NCBI GenBank assembly: GCA_002751075.1
Contig: NAOQ01000241.1
Span: forward strand, 10,350-30,247
Direction of reading: 5' to 3'
Length of the DNA: 19,898 nucleotides
Source of the DNA: Ichthyophonus hoferi
Lineage: Eukaryota; Opisthokonta; Ichthyosporea; Ichthyophonida; Ichthyophonidae
Position numbers and translations under genes: made by a program
Notes under the pieces: model-generated
What the model saw: only the letters and a program-made list of their open reading frames with translations
The model's database searches: none
Told to the model about the DNA's origin: nothing
Shown here: one piece after another, positions 1 to 10,373 of the stretch
Numbering within the stretch: position 1 is the first letter of the stretch
How the letters are laid out: each line of letters begins with the position of its first letter

Positions 1-75
1 AACAAACATCCGCAATAAATAAAAATTGCCAAAAGAATAAAAGGAACGAGAACAACCTATAAAAGTATGGTTAAG

Positions 76-400
76 GGTGTACAAGCCATTATAAACAAAG
101 CTTTGCATTTCTTACAACTTATTAACATTATGTTATATATATTCACATTGATGATTGGAAGGTATTTGGGCTATATTCTATAATCATTGTATTTTATTAT
201 AATACCTAGTTCTTTGTTGATATTTAAGATTATAATCATCAGTGTTCATATCTTTCTCCCATAGAAAATACTGAGGACAGTTTAGTTACTTTCTATAGTA
301 ATAATAACTATTTCATACACTCAGCCTTAGTTCCTTTCACTGATCGTTTACACTCTGTTATTATCACACACACACCTAAGCGTAATGAGGTAGGATTCTT
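76..400 (+). repeat. Dispersed repeat block alpha, copy 1
   Basis: This stretch matches 6358-6965 in the same orientation, with conserved runs such as TTTGCATTTCTTACAA, CTATATTCTATAA, TTAGTTACTTT and ACCTAAGCG. Identity is about three quarters by eye. The second copy holds a 274-bp insertion that is absent here, so this copy shows the older, uninterrupted state. I see no coding capacity. The family is unknown to me; a decayed non-autonomous transposon is the simplest reading. Confidence 0.7.
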
Positions 401-424
401 TCCTCCATCTGCAGAAGAAGCCTT

Positions 425-870
425 CAGATAGCTGAGGAATAGAACCACTGCTACAAGATCGCTAACTACAGATGAGTAAGTAGGTTCGATTGAAGCCCAA
501 TAATAAGTAGATCAATAATTGTGGCTCAAGATTAGCAAGTTGCATAATGATTTAGTTGCATAATATGTTTCAATTTGATAGTTTGATTTGTCTAATATGA
601 CGTATAAATGGAATCCGCAGTAACCAATAAAGGCCCTGGCCGCTCACATATGTGGCCCCCGGCACACCCGGGTATACGCAGCAACCCCGCATGCCGGTGT
701 ACATGTACACTAAAATTATAAGGAAACCAATACATTCGTGACACAAAAACTTTACATTCATTTATTATTTTTTAAACACTATCATAATAAATATATACAT
801 AGTCCTATTATGCAATACTCAATTGGCCACCTCGAAGCCCGTGGATAAGTTCCTAGAACTACCACACTTT
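425..870 (+). mobile_element. tRNA-headed SINE-like repeat, copy 1
   Basis: The first about 80 bases (428-505) look like a decayed tRNA head. An A-box-like TAGCTGAGGAATAGAAC lies near 433, and a B-box-like GGTTCGATTGAAGCCC lies at 484-499, about 50 bases downstream. The body includes a locally GC-rich stretch at 625-700 (CTCACATATGTGG, CCCGGGTATACG) in otherwise AT-rich DNA. Most of it recurs at 15755-16730, sharing ACAAGATC near the head, then AATAAAGGCC, CTCACATAT and CTAGAACTACCA. The tRNA parentage is inferred from the two box motifs; I did not fold the sequence. Confidence 0.45.
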
Positions 871-1020
871 ACTATAACCATTATGCACTCCTTCTTTTAC
901 ATTGAACACATCTCATCTTTCTATTGAAGGCAGACTTGTTCCTGTGACCTCTTTCAAATAATAATTAAGGGGGTACCAAATTTAGCGTGTGTTTTAGGCA
1001 TGTGGGTCTTGTCTTTAGTA

Positions 1021-1341
1021 TTAACTGAGATACCCAGTAGATGTCCAGACTCGTCTTTGGAAGTCACAGCGTTGCGATGCCGGTTGAACAGGAAAATCGA
1101 AGATGGCGTAATCTAATTTGGGAATGAGTACCTGTGTCTGTAAGAGGAATATGTCATCTCTCCAAGGAAACTCCCCAGTAGAAAGGTGCCACGATTTATG
1201 GTTGTGGGTGTTGCTACGAATGGTGACCAGTTGGTGGTCATTTGTTGTTGACGTACATGATGATTTGCCCGCGCTTACCAGACGGCTAGTATCTTTATAT
1301 ACTTCCTTTGGTAGTATAGTTAAGCATTGCATAGTGTTCAT
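1021..1341 (-). CDS. Hypothetical minus-strand ORF, 106 codons
   Basis: An open frame of 106 residues runs on the minus strand from an ATG at 1341. It lies in a patch slightly richer in GC than its surroundings. I do not recognise the product. It has no visible signal peptide, membrane segment or family motif, and its composition (many Ser, Thr, Gln) is unremarkable. Inside the frame there is a good splice donor (CTG|GTAAGC on the minus strand, near 1278), so it could be an exon of a larger gene or chance open sequence. A shorter ORF of about 73 codons overlaps it on the plus strand from the ATG at 1124, which weakens the case for either. Confidence 0.15.
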   Translation of the reverse strand: MNTMQCLTILPKEVYKDTSRLVSAGKSSCTSTTNDHQLVTIRSNTHNHKSWHLSTGEFPWRDDIFLLQTQVLIPKLDYAIFDFPVQPASQRCDFQRRVWTSTGYLS

Positions 1342-1345
1342 TTAA

Positions 1346-1830
1346 AATTTCTATAACAGAAATATTTAATTTGGGTATTTTATTATATAGTTATAATCGT
1401 TAATAATAATTATTATTATTAAGTATGTAGTCCGGAAAAGTTGTCGGCGCATATACGCCTCTAACTAGTTTTATTTTTCTTATAGGATAGTAAGCACGGT
1501 ATGAAAATGTCCAAAAATAATATAAAATACTCTTTCTTATTAGAATCCCAGTATAAGTATATTTATAATATATATGTGTAGAGACAATTAATGAAAAAAA
1601 AAAATTGAAAATGTGACCCAACAAAAATAAATTGAAAGTGATATAAAGATAAATAAATTAAGTATCAATCTATATCAATCTATTTAAACCCTGTAAAGAC
1701 CCTAAACGGATAAATACTGGAGGGCCAATCGACTGCCAGAATCGGAATATACTAAATATACCTCTAATAATTCTGTATTATTGATCAATCTGTATTTTAA
1801 ATGACAAATGTGTTACATAACGTAAGGTCC
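1346..1830. other. AT-rich intergenic stretch
   Basis: No gene is recognised here. The minus strand is open for 74 codons at 1400-1624, but that peptide is a low-complexity product of AT-rich DNA (Tyr, Ile, Asn). An A-run of 10 lies near 1593-1602. No repeat partner was found elsewhere in the window. Confidence 0.5.
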
Positions 1831-1831
1831 A

Positions 1832-1990
1832 AGACAACTCGAAGACAAGTCCTGCCGCTTTGTTTAATCATGAGTATGTGCTGGCATATCTTTACTCCGT
1901 GTATGCAAACGGGCACGTTAAAACGCTCCTTAATTTGGCACTCCCTCTATTTAAACGAAGATGGCTAAAACAGCGCACGTGCCTCTATGT
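1832..1990 (+). repeat. Dispersed repeat block gamma, copy 1
   Basis: It shares AAGACAAGTCCTGCCG, TTGTTTAAT, TACTCCGTGTATGCAAA and CTCCTTAATTTGG with 7130-7280, and the second half with 15140-15260. All three copies have the same orientation. Nothing in it is coding. Confidence 0.6.
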
Positions 1991-2276
1991 ACTTTTTTCC
2001 CCAACATAGTAGCAGAGTAACCTTCAATAGTTTGTCATGGTTACAAAACTAGGTAATTCTGTCAAGTCAAGGATCCATGAATGCCAATAACACTTCACCC
2101 CAACCCTAGATTCATCCACTGATCTCTTTCTGTGGAGAATTAAATTTATTGTATCTATACAATCTTCAAATCTGTATTCCAACTACCATCGTTTCCCGCT
2201 TCAAAGCGACACCAAGGTAATACACGTAATACATAAAACAATTAGGCAATACTCACACATTATATCACCTCAGCCG

Positions 2277-2365
2277 GCAGGCGCCAGACGCCAGAGCCTA
2301 CAACAGAGCCAGAGCCAGAGCCTACAACACAGTCAGAGCCAGAGCCAGAGCGAGCAGGAGCCTTT
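2277..2365. repeat. CAGAGC-type minisatellite
   Basis: A GC-rich tandem array is built from AGAGCC/CAGAGC hexamers. A longer 24-bp unit (AGAGCCTACAACAGAGCCAG and its variant) is repeated once, at about 2293 and 2317. It stands out sharply from the AT-rich flanks. 1991-2276 just before it and 2366-2639 after it show no gene. Confidence 0.75.
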
Positions 2366-2639
2366 AATATACAGTTTGGTCAAGTGCCTTCCGTTTTTTT
2401 TTCACATGAGGTGCCATGCCTCACTTCTTAATGACATGGAATTATCTAGTTCATTTAGTGAGCCACAAGCCCACAGCTAAGTAGTCACTATGTTGTATGT
2501 TATAGTTCATTTCATAATCCTTTTTAATGTTTTTGATGCCCTAGGCGAAATAATCCAGGGATACTTAACCTGGATATTTCTTTATATAGCTGTAATGTAA
2601 TCATGTAACGTTGTTAACAATGACTAATACATAGAAGAT

Positions 2640-2765
2640 TAGTCTGGAAAAATAATTGGTTCATCTATTGGCGTTAGATAACAATCCAAAATGATCGATC
2701 CAAATTAAACCAGCCAATAGCAGAGGTTCTGCAACTATATGAAGCCATTTCACTCATTGCTTAGC
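2640..2765 (+). repeat. Dispersed repeat block beta, copy 1
   Basis: It matches 6975-7100, sharing GGAAAAAT, CATTGG/AATTGG, CAATCCAA, GCGATC/TCGATC, AAACCAGCCAATAGCAGAGG and TTTCA in the same order. No coding capacity is seen. Confidence 0.6.
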
Positions 2766-3887
2766 TTAGGATTAAGCGACCGACAATGGACAGAATGCTT
2801 CCTCCAATCACCTTTGATTCCAACCATTTCCTTATTAAGGAATACTATACAAGCCTCTTCTTTTCAAATATAGAAATGTAGAATTAATTACAATTATTTT
2901 TAATAATTAAATGTTAATTTATTCCATAATTGATTAAACACAAATGGTATTTAGTACTACTGAGCCCACTTTATTTGTAAGACAATGATTGCAATTAAGC
3001 GAGGTATTTTACTCTTCATATTTTTTAGCCCTATATATAGACCTATCTATCTTTAAAGATGAAAATAGGCAACACACGCTATTGATTGGCTCGGATATCT
3101 ATTTGCCTTTCCTGAGCAAAAGAGGTAAAGACATTTCAGGTTTTTTTCATTCCAATATCAATATATTTTACTTAAATAATTTTTAATTGTTACATTGCCA
3201 TAAGGAAATTTAATCTTTCTATTGAACGCCAAAACCAGAAATTAAAAAGATTGGTAGGTCAACCAATAGGAATCACTGTGTGCAACTGGCTGTGGTTGTA
3301 AATAATTTCTTTAATCTTCCATGCATGTAGTATAGTTTATGATGTATTCAGGAGTTAGATTCATATCAATTCATAAGTTATATTTCCATATACTTTTTAT
3401 ATACGATTTTACTCTATAATTGGTCTTATTTTCCCTTTGTATTAGAAAAATACTAGTCAATTTCTACCATAGTTACACATGGTACACTTACGACAAGCCT
3501 GTACTCAATAAATTTACTCCTCGTTTTCTTTAGAGGAATTTACCCTATTTTGTAGTCCCAGCCAATCACTACACGGAGCTCATAAATTTGTCACCAATGC
3601 ATTTGTGCATCGTGATTATAAAGACTAAGTGAGCGCGCGCGTAAATAAACTAAACCGCCTAGTTGCATTATGTACTAGACTAAATAGATCTACAAAGAAA
3701 AACATATTTAGGTCTATGTATAAAAGTGTAGTGCTAAGAATTCTTCCCATGATTTGCCCTTTTACAGTCCCTTTCTCCTTAGGTACCGTTACCAATTTTG
3801 TTTCATACTAGCCGATTATTAATTAAAAGTAATATTTTTGGTCTATTAACAAACGTTTATATATACCTCTGGATACATCAAAGGAAA
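2766..3887. other. AT-rich upstream region of the PP1-docking ORF
   Basis: No gene is recognised. Two CCAAT boxes (about 3563 and 3591) and a TATAAA-like element (about 3616) lie 270-330 bp before the ATG at 3888 and could be a promoter. A pyrimidine-rich run followed by AG ends at 3782, exactly where the downstream reading frame becomes open. A 5' intron with a short leader exon is therefore possible but unproven. Confidence 0.3.
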
Positions 3888-4436
3888 ATGCATCAAGGCG
3901 ATACTGTAACATTGTCTTCAAATACCCAGGTGAGCAAAGAGAACCTGGAGAATAACATGGCACAATACTCACCCAAAACAAACACAGTAGAGGGCAGAAA
4001 TGTCATAATCCCATCAGAAATGATTGCAGTTACTAACTCGGTGGTCCTTCGCCCCATCCTTCGGTCCAGCCTTAGCACCAAGTCTTTGGCATCCTCTCAA
4101 TCGGGAGCTAAGAAACATTTAAAATGGGACAGTCAAGCCACTGTATACATTACCTATTCGGCTTCGGAGTACTCTCGAAAGGCAGATCTTCAAGAATATA
4201 GTTCTTCAGATATGGCTAATATAATGAAGGAACTGAATACCTTGTACAAAGACCGGTTTTGTCATCCTTCCAGCAAGACTAGCACATTCGATAGATTAAA
4301 AACGGAAAGTCAGTGTGAAAAAGTAAAAGTATTTTTAAATCTAATGGTTCGTTCACTTAAGAAAATATGTAGAATCAAATCAACTAACAAAAAGACTGAG
4401 CACTGCTCGCAACCGTCTGGCGTTGCGCTTAAGTAG
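3888..4436 (+). CDS. Probable protein phosphatase 1-docking protein, inhibitor-2-like
   Basis: This 182-residue ORF starts at the first ATG of a frame open from 3783. Ser, Thr, Lys and Asn dominate, suggesting an extended regulatory protein. Residues 55-59 read RPILR, like the SILK motif ([GS]IL[RK]). Residues 75-81 read KKHLKWD, very like KKSQKWD of PP1 inhibitor-2, where K-x-x-K-W is the RVxF site. The following TVYITY and SASEYSRK parallel ILATY of inhibitor-2 and also the VFSTYSNEDYDRR segment of spinophilin/neurabin. SILK then RVxF in one short protein is the inhibitor-2 layout. The inhibitor-2 HYNEG helix and its GSK3 site are not seen, so it may be a divergent relative or a different PP1 regulator. 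The inferred role is to bind and direct PP1 catalytic subunit. It has no membrane segment. That the frame is coding is likely; the family is moderately sure. Confidence 0.55.
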   Translation: MHQGDTVTLSSNTQVSKENLENNMAQYSPKTNTVEGRNVIIPSEMIAVTNSVVLRPILRSSLSTKSLASSQSGAKKHLKWDSQATVYITYSASEYSRKADLQEYSSSDMANIMKELNTLYKDRFCHPSSKTSTFDRLKTESQCEKVKVFLNLMVRSLKKICRIKSTNKKTEHCSQPSGVALK

Positions 4437-4642
4437 TGTCTAAAATTTTATATAGTCTATATAACCAGACATAGCTGGCTCAAGGAAAATCTGTTACCAA
4501 GCAAAAAATGCCTGTCTACCTGCCGTATTATGTACATAAAATATCTGAGAAAAGATATTTCCCTGTGTCTTAATACTAAAAGATTACCATAGCAATATTA
4601 CGAAAGATCTATAATAAGCTTGCAGTAAAGCGCCTAGGCTTC

Positions 4643-4663
4643 AATAAAAGCGATGTCAATAAA
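4643..4663 (+). terminator. Tandem poly(A) signals after the PP1-docking ORF
   Basis: AATAAA occurs at 4643-4648 and again at 4658-4663, about 210 bp after the stop codon. That spacing suits a 3' UTR. In DNA this AT-rich a single hexamer is weak evidence; the tandem pair and the position raise it somewhat. Confidence 0.4.
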
Positions 4664-6357
4664 ATGAAGATCATATATAAGCGTGGTGATGAACTTAGTT
4701 TTAAACAATGGTAGTTAAACTAATTTGCTTTTATTTAATTTTAAATTTTATATCTGTTAGAGTTAATCCAGACGACAATTGTTCATTTTTTTTTTAAAAA
4801 AAACGTTAAACCTATAGTTGACTGGCTTACAATGAATCTAGTATAACTATAAAATAAATGACCTTTTAATTTAGTTTTAAAAAGTGATAATAAATATAGG
4901 TGTGGTACCTTGGTAATTGGCAAAAGTAATGCTGTATACAAACTCGTGAGAACTAAAGCGATAATAAGAAGGGACCTAAACGGTACAAACGTAGATAGGG
5001 GCTGACAGTGACGTTTACTAAGGCTTATGGATTACCATGAATAGATTAGCTTACTGTGCTAACGTAACACAAACCTCTTGAGAAATATTAAAATGGTTAT
5101 GGTATAATACAAGTCAATCATTTCAGTATATTTTCAAACAGCCATCGAAGTGAGTATTAAAATATTATTGGGAATACACCCTTGATCGTAGTAAATATCC
5201 GTGGTAATTTCACAATAGATAATGCCTAATGATTGGATAAGCTGGTATGGAGCCACTTAAATGTTTGATCGGCTTCCAAATAAACAGGAAAAATAGATGC
5301 AAAAACAATCTTGACGATGAGAGTTTGGGCCTTTATATTAGCATAGAATATTTACATCAGAACACAGATAATTTCCTTCATTATAGGTTTCTAATATACC
5401 CTCAAATCTAACTCTTAGACTGAGCTGATGCACAACTCGACTATTACATAAATTCATACATCACGTTCATGAACAATTACGCATGTCCAGAGCTAGTCTG
5501 GGCCAGCTTCATTACGATATTAGAGTTGATATTAGCTAATAGACGTACGGTAGGGATTGCTAGTTTGATATGACCTGAAGCGTTCCTTCCTCAATAATTT
5601 CCAATTTGAACGTAAATAACCAGATTAACCAGAGTTATAGGAATTGCATCCCTCATGTTCTTTCTCTGGCTTCCTCCCATTATGCACTTTGCCGGTAAAC
5701 CGTGAAAAGGCTCAGAGTGAGAGACAGGTGTTTATCTATCACAAAAGGATATCTGCATCTCCATCAATGCTCTCTCTTCCCAGTTACAATATGACCATCT
5801 AGGCATGAGTTATTCCACTTATGAGTACCCTAGAAGTCCAATGTCTCTCAATTTTGAGAAATATTTTCCCCACACTAGGAAGACAACTTTAATTGTGGGC
5901 CCACATAAATTACGCAATATCAACCAATAATTTATGGCTCCCAATCATTTTGCTCAGTCATTTCGCAATCTCTCTAGGACAACCAGCCTTCCCTTCCAAC
6001 TCGTTTATCATTAGTCAGCAGACACATTTGCCATAATTGGAAGGCCTTCAGGGACATGACACCTACCCACGTCAACATCACAATAAACAAAGGAGAAGCC
6101 ACCACAGTTACGTTTCAATGCATCACTATTTTTTGTGCAACAATCGGGTACCTCGTATGCGATATAGTAATAAAGGTTTAATTTCTCAACATAGATTAAC
6201 CGAAAGTGAGCAATTGGACTAATAATGCAGGCATAGTTAACAGCCGTCCAAAAAAGGACATATACGTTAAGCCAGTTGAGGTATTAAGTTAGAATTAAGC
6301 AATTCTAGGGGGCCTTACAGGTCTCGTGTAAACCGCATTAGCCAATAAGAATCTACC
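4664..6357. other. Intergenic region without recognisable genes
   Basis: I see no coding signal longer than about 60 codons and no partner repeat. A T10A8 palindromic run lies at 4786-4803. Sequence near 5640-6200 is slightly less AT-rich and could be an unrecognised transposon remnant, but I could not tie it to a family. Confidence 0.4.
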
Positions 6358-6965
6358 TAACGTATAAACCATTATAATTATAAGCAAAGTTTTGCATTTC
6401 TTACAAAGTGTTAACAATATGTTATATTGTAAGAGATAATTTACTTAATTATCTATGATCTGGCTGTCTAGATAGTTCTATCATTATCTAAATCTCTGCT
6501 CTCAGAGATTGTAGTACCAACCATATAATTGAGTCCCCGCTCCAGATCCAGACCAGCTGGATAAATACATTATAATTTAAAAGAGGACCAATTACTAACA
6601 ATAATAGGCTTTACTGGTAATTGGCCCTCTTTTAAATAATAATTGCCCAATGACCTAAAAGCAGAGATACTTAGTCAGCCTATAGGAAACGACATATGAC
6701 ATTTATATTCTTATTAATGGTTGGAAGGTACTTGGCCTATATTCTATAACCATCGTATTTTATTGTAATGGGTAGTATTTTGTTAACACTTAAAATTATG
6801 ATCATCACTGCTCATATATTTTTTCTATAAGAAATATTGAGAACAGGTTAGTTACTTTAAATAGTAATAATAGCCTTTACATACACCCAGTTTTGGCACA
6901 TTTCACTGAGCTTTCACACTGTGCTATTACTACTGAGGTACCTAAGCGTATTAAGGTAGGAGCCT
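6358..6965 (+). repeat. Dispersed repeat block alpha, copy 2 (interrupted)
   Basis: It is homologous to 76-400 in two parts, 6358-6428 and 6703-6965, separated by an insertion. Blocks beta and gamma follow directly, so 6358-7280 looks like the most complete copy of one composite element. Confidence 0.7.
6429..6702. mobile_element. 274-bp multi-hairpin insertion inside block alpha
   Basis: It is absent from the alpha copy at 76-400. It is bounded by the direct repeat TTATATT (6422-6428 and 6703-6709), which looks like a target-site duplication. It contains three inverted repeats: AGATAATT/AATTATCT (6434-6454), AATCTCTG/CAGAGATT with a 4-base loop (6491-6510), and 21-bp arms with one mismatch at 6575-6595 and 6617-6637 around a 21-base loop. 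I see no terminal inverted repeats and no ORF. A foldback/MITE-like element is my inference. Confidence 0.5.
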
Positions 6966-6974
6966 CACCGGCTT

Positions 6975-7100
6975 AGTTCGGAAAAATCATTGGTGCATTT
7001 GTTTATATTAACTGCCAATCCAAGAGGAGCGATCAAAAGTAAACTAGCCAATGGCAGAGGGCCCACGACTACGTAGCGTAATAAGCGTTTCAGATCAAAT
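6975..7100 (+). repeat. Dispersed repeat block beta, copy 2
   Basis: It is homologous to 2640-2765 in the same orientation and lies immediately downstream of block alpha copy 2. Confidence 0.6.
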
Positions 7101-7129
7101 GCTAGATAATTTATTGCTTAAGCATTTTA

Positions 7130-7280
7130 TCTAAGACAAATCCTGCCGATTTGTTTAATTATAAAAATATAGACTAGCATACTATTACTCCGTCTATGCA
7201 AAAGGATACTTTGAAAAGCCCCTTAATTCGGTGCCTCTTATCTCTCTAAGCGAATATCGCTCGGGAATGCTCTTGCCTTT
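7130..7280 (+). repeat. Dispersed repeat block gamma, copy 2
   Basis: It is homologous to 1832-1990 and, in part, to 15140-15260 (shared TTGTTTAAT, TACTCCGT, CCCCTTAATTCGG). It closes the alpha-beta-gamma series of this region. Confidence 0.6.
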
Positions 7281-9395
7281 GCTTATTATTCTTAGCAGGT
7301 CTAGAATATCGCGAGTACGTGAATTTAATTGGCTATAATAGAAAATTCGGTATGCTTAATCGAATGCTAGGTTTGACATGCTAATGTAAGAATAGCTTAT
7401 AGCACTGGGCTAAGAGTAATCCAATAATTTAATACTGCCCTCTTTTAGATTATATGTATGTAATAATATTATGTAGTAGTATATAATATTGCTGGTCTTT
7501 TATTTTGAGTATCTTGAAAGACTTTGTAGTAGACAAGTCCTGGCTAGTCTTGTGGATTATCGTTTACGCCTACATATCTATTCAAAGGTCCCTTGAAGCA
7601 GGACGACAACCTAGAATCATTTCATTCCAAAAATATATTTTTGTTGTTGCTCGTCATCTCATAAGTATGATGGGATTATTCCCAAAAAAATTCATAAAAA
7701 AAAAACCAAGAAAAATAGACGAATGGTGATAGATGGATTAAAAATATATATATATATTGACGGATAGTAGGTGAGAAATAGTTTACGTGTACTGGCATAT
7801 ATATAAGATATATATGTCGATCCGAATTGACTGCAAGGATTAGATAATGGCTAATCCAATGATATCAATGTTTGGATCAAAATCATATTTTAATGTCCTT
7901 GACCAATAAATTAATCTCGCCATTATCATTCAAATCACAAGAATGTCCAGACCTAGCATATATATATATTACGCTTGAGGTGCGATTCATTTCAAACAAA
8001 ATAAGGAATATTAACCAATAAATAATATATATATAGACCTATATAAATTTATTGCACACATTAAATTCGGCAAATTGCTAAGTAAAATTACGCAAAAAAA
8101 TGTGCGTGCTCTTCTTTAAATAGTAATAAATTCTTAATAGTAATATATACATATATATATAACAACCACCATGTATTTAATTAACACTAGATTCGTTTAC
8201 CATGAGGTAATTGGCGGATAACAATTAATCAGTAATCAATCAGAGTGCCGATGAAAAGTTCTACCAATGAGGGAATGGTTTGTACTAAATATCTGAATAA
8301 AATGAAGACACTCAATTCCTTAAGAATTATTCGAACTAATTGTTAAATTAATTAGATATTCATTTACACATACCAATAAATCCATAATAACTCTACTGAT
8401 GCAAAATAGCCGCCGTTACCTTTAGTAGGCCTCTTTAGTGCAATTACCACAAGACCTATATACTATACATGTAGTTGATAGATATAATATGTGTTGCAAT
8501 TATGCGGTCTGCCTTTTGTCACAATCTTTGCACTAAAAATATGTTGGTGTGTGCCACTAGAAAGCAGGACATAGAAACAGAGTACTTGCAGTACAGGTGT
8601 CACATTCATAAATTTCAAATAGTGACGCCACTAATTTACAATGACGGTATCTTCTTGGCAAATGTAGGCCATTTGTATTGCGTAAGGAAATATGTTATGT
8701 TTAGCATTTGTGAACGAAATGTGATGTTCAGGAACTTAATTAGTTTACACGTACAGTTTAGGTAATATATAAGGATAGAAAGCGTGGTTTAATTAAGAGG
8801 ATTTATTTTGTAGTTGTAGTCTAGAGGTAAAGGAACCTTGAAAGCTCAATATTTAGTGAAGTATTGGAACCTCTGTTTTATTTATGGTTATTTTATAGTT
8901 ATAGGAAACCAGGGGTCTTACCTTGTATATATTTACTATATCTATCTCAACAAGGGCTCTTACCGTTATAAGAATTCTAAGCTGGCAGAAAATTATTTAC
9001 AGACCAACAATTAGATGAAATGGTAAATGGTTCTACGTATTCCATGGGAGAGGCCATTAAAACTCAATCGTCAATCCAGACTTTTGTTTAGAATTACAAT
9101 GCCTGGAATGCGATCAAGGTCGACAATGTGATTGGTCCCAACAAATCTGGTCGTATATATACATACCTCACCCACATGAATGTTGAGATGACCATTGATT
9201 AATCTAGACTGCACTAATTAAGTATGACTAATGAGTAAGCTAATATATATATATGATTTGATAATTTTAGCCTACTAGAAGAAAATGCGTACTTAGGTGA
9301 GCCTTCCTGCCCCACCGTCCTCACTCTCTCGTCCCTTCACTACCCTCTTTCTCTACAATAATTCTCGAACTACGGAAACTTTGGACAAGGTGTTA
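7281..9395. other. AT-rich region with short TA tracts, no recognised gene
   Basis: Short (TA)n tracts recur at about 7744-7758, 7798-7817, 7968-7979, 8026-8036, 8144-8160 and 9243-9255. Two open frames are worth a note but are not called genes. One is at 7505-7729 (74 codons, TTG-initiated, one hydrophobic stretch then a Lys-rich tail). The other has an ATG at 8502 and runs to 8765 (87 residues, Cys/His-rich, unrecognised). Both could be chance. Confidence 0.4.
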
Positions 9396-9520
9396 ACTAC
9401 CATTACTATTATTATTACTACTACATTCACCACCACCACTATTATTATTATTAATATTATTATTGTTATTATTACCATTATTTTTATTATTTTTATTATT
9501 GCTATTACTATTATTATTGA
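9396..9520. repeat. ATT/ACT/ACC trinucleotide microsatellite
   Basis: About 125 bases of imperfect trinucleotide repeat, chiefly ATT with ACT and ACC units. It creates overlapping open frames on both strands that encode runs of Thr/Ile or Ile/Val; these are repeat artefacts and not genes. Confidence 0.9.
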
Positions 9521-10373
9521 TAATATTTCCTCCGTTATCAACTTTTTGTTGTTTTTGGTTTTTCCAACTGATTTTAAATAGCCAATCAAAACCACTGTAA
9601 TTAACTATATAAAAATATCGAATGTACCTACATAGAGATACTTATAGGTATTTCTTGTTAATAAAATACATACCACACATACATATATTTGTAAGTATGT
9701 GTATTATTTTATTTTGATGTTTTAAACTGATATGTTGTAATTGGTCTATCCATACTGCATATTGCCAAGCAACCAAATTAAATGATATATATTTTAATTG
9801 GTATATCTAATCACCTGGAATTAATAATTAACCCTACACGTCTGTGAAAGAGATAAAACCGTACTGGCTTACTCAGCCATGACCATAGACAAATATAATA
9901 ATGTTGATTGGCTATTTTAATTTTGGGGAAATTTTTCCCCAATAAAAATGTTAACCTAAAGTATAATAATATACAATGATTATTGACCAATAGTATAAAA
10001 CTTTATAAATTTTGATTTGACAAATATTGTACAATGAAAACCACATGCCATCCTTCCTATTGGTTAATTTTATTATAAGAACATGACATAAAATGTAGAG
10101 AAGTATTTAAGGATTTGACAGGGAGAAGTATTTTATTGATAGATCATAGTATTATTAATATTATATTAGTAGTACTATTATCAATATATCAGTAATATTG
10201 TAATATTATCAATATTTTGTTAGTACTATTGTTAATATTAGTATTATTTTTAATATCTTATTAATATTATTAATATATATGGATATATACTAGTGGAGTC
10301 CGTGGAATCTTATACGATAGCATCCCTATTAATATACCTAATATTTCTAGGTATTAATTATTAGTTGATAAAC
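9521..10373 (+). promoter_or_regulatory. Upstream region of the SCOT gene
   Basis: This is AT-rich, with no gene. CCAAT or ATTGG occurs at about 9582, 9743, 9799, 9906, 9939, 9983 and 10058, denser than expected. A perfect 9-bp inverted repeat (TTGGGGAAA/TTTCCCCAA) lies at 9923-9942. From 10140 to 10285 an ATT/AAT-rich low-complexity stretch sits just before the start codon. The transcription start cannot be placed. Confidence 0.35.

Noticed and set aside
570-761. 63-codon minus-strand open frame, with a similar peptide from 16054-16266
   Set aside because: Both lie in copies of the same SINE-like repeat. The peptide similarity reflects shared repeat DNA and does not indicate a gene.
3629-3811. 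60-codon open frame just before the PP1-docking ORF
   Set aside because: It has a GTG start, is in a different frame, shows no motif, and ends inside the leader of the better-supported ORF.
6037-6222. 61-codon open frame
   Set aside because: It has a non-ATG start, low-information His/Gln/Ser content, no family match and no neighbouring signals.
9297-9595. Overlapping 94- and 80-codon open frames on both strands
   Set aside because: They are translations of the ATT/ACC trinucleotide microsatellite, giving Ile/Thr/Val runs on both strands.
10365-10373. TTG at 10365 as the start of SCOT, giving an N-terminus MINMQRL
   Set aside because: An ATG lies three codons downstream and begins a typical mitochondrial presequence. 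TTG starts are not expected for a nuclear animal gene.
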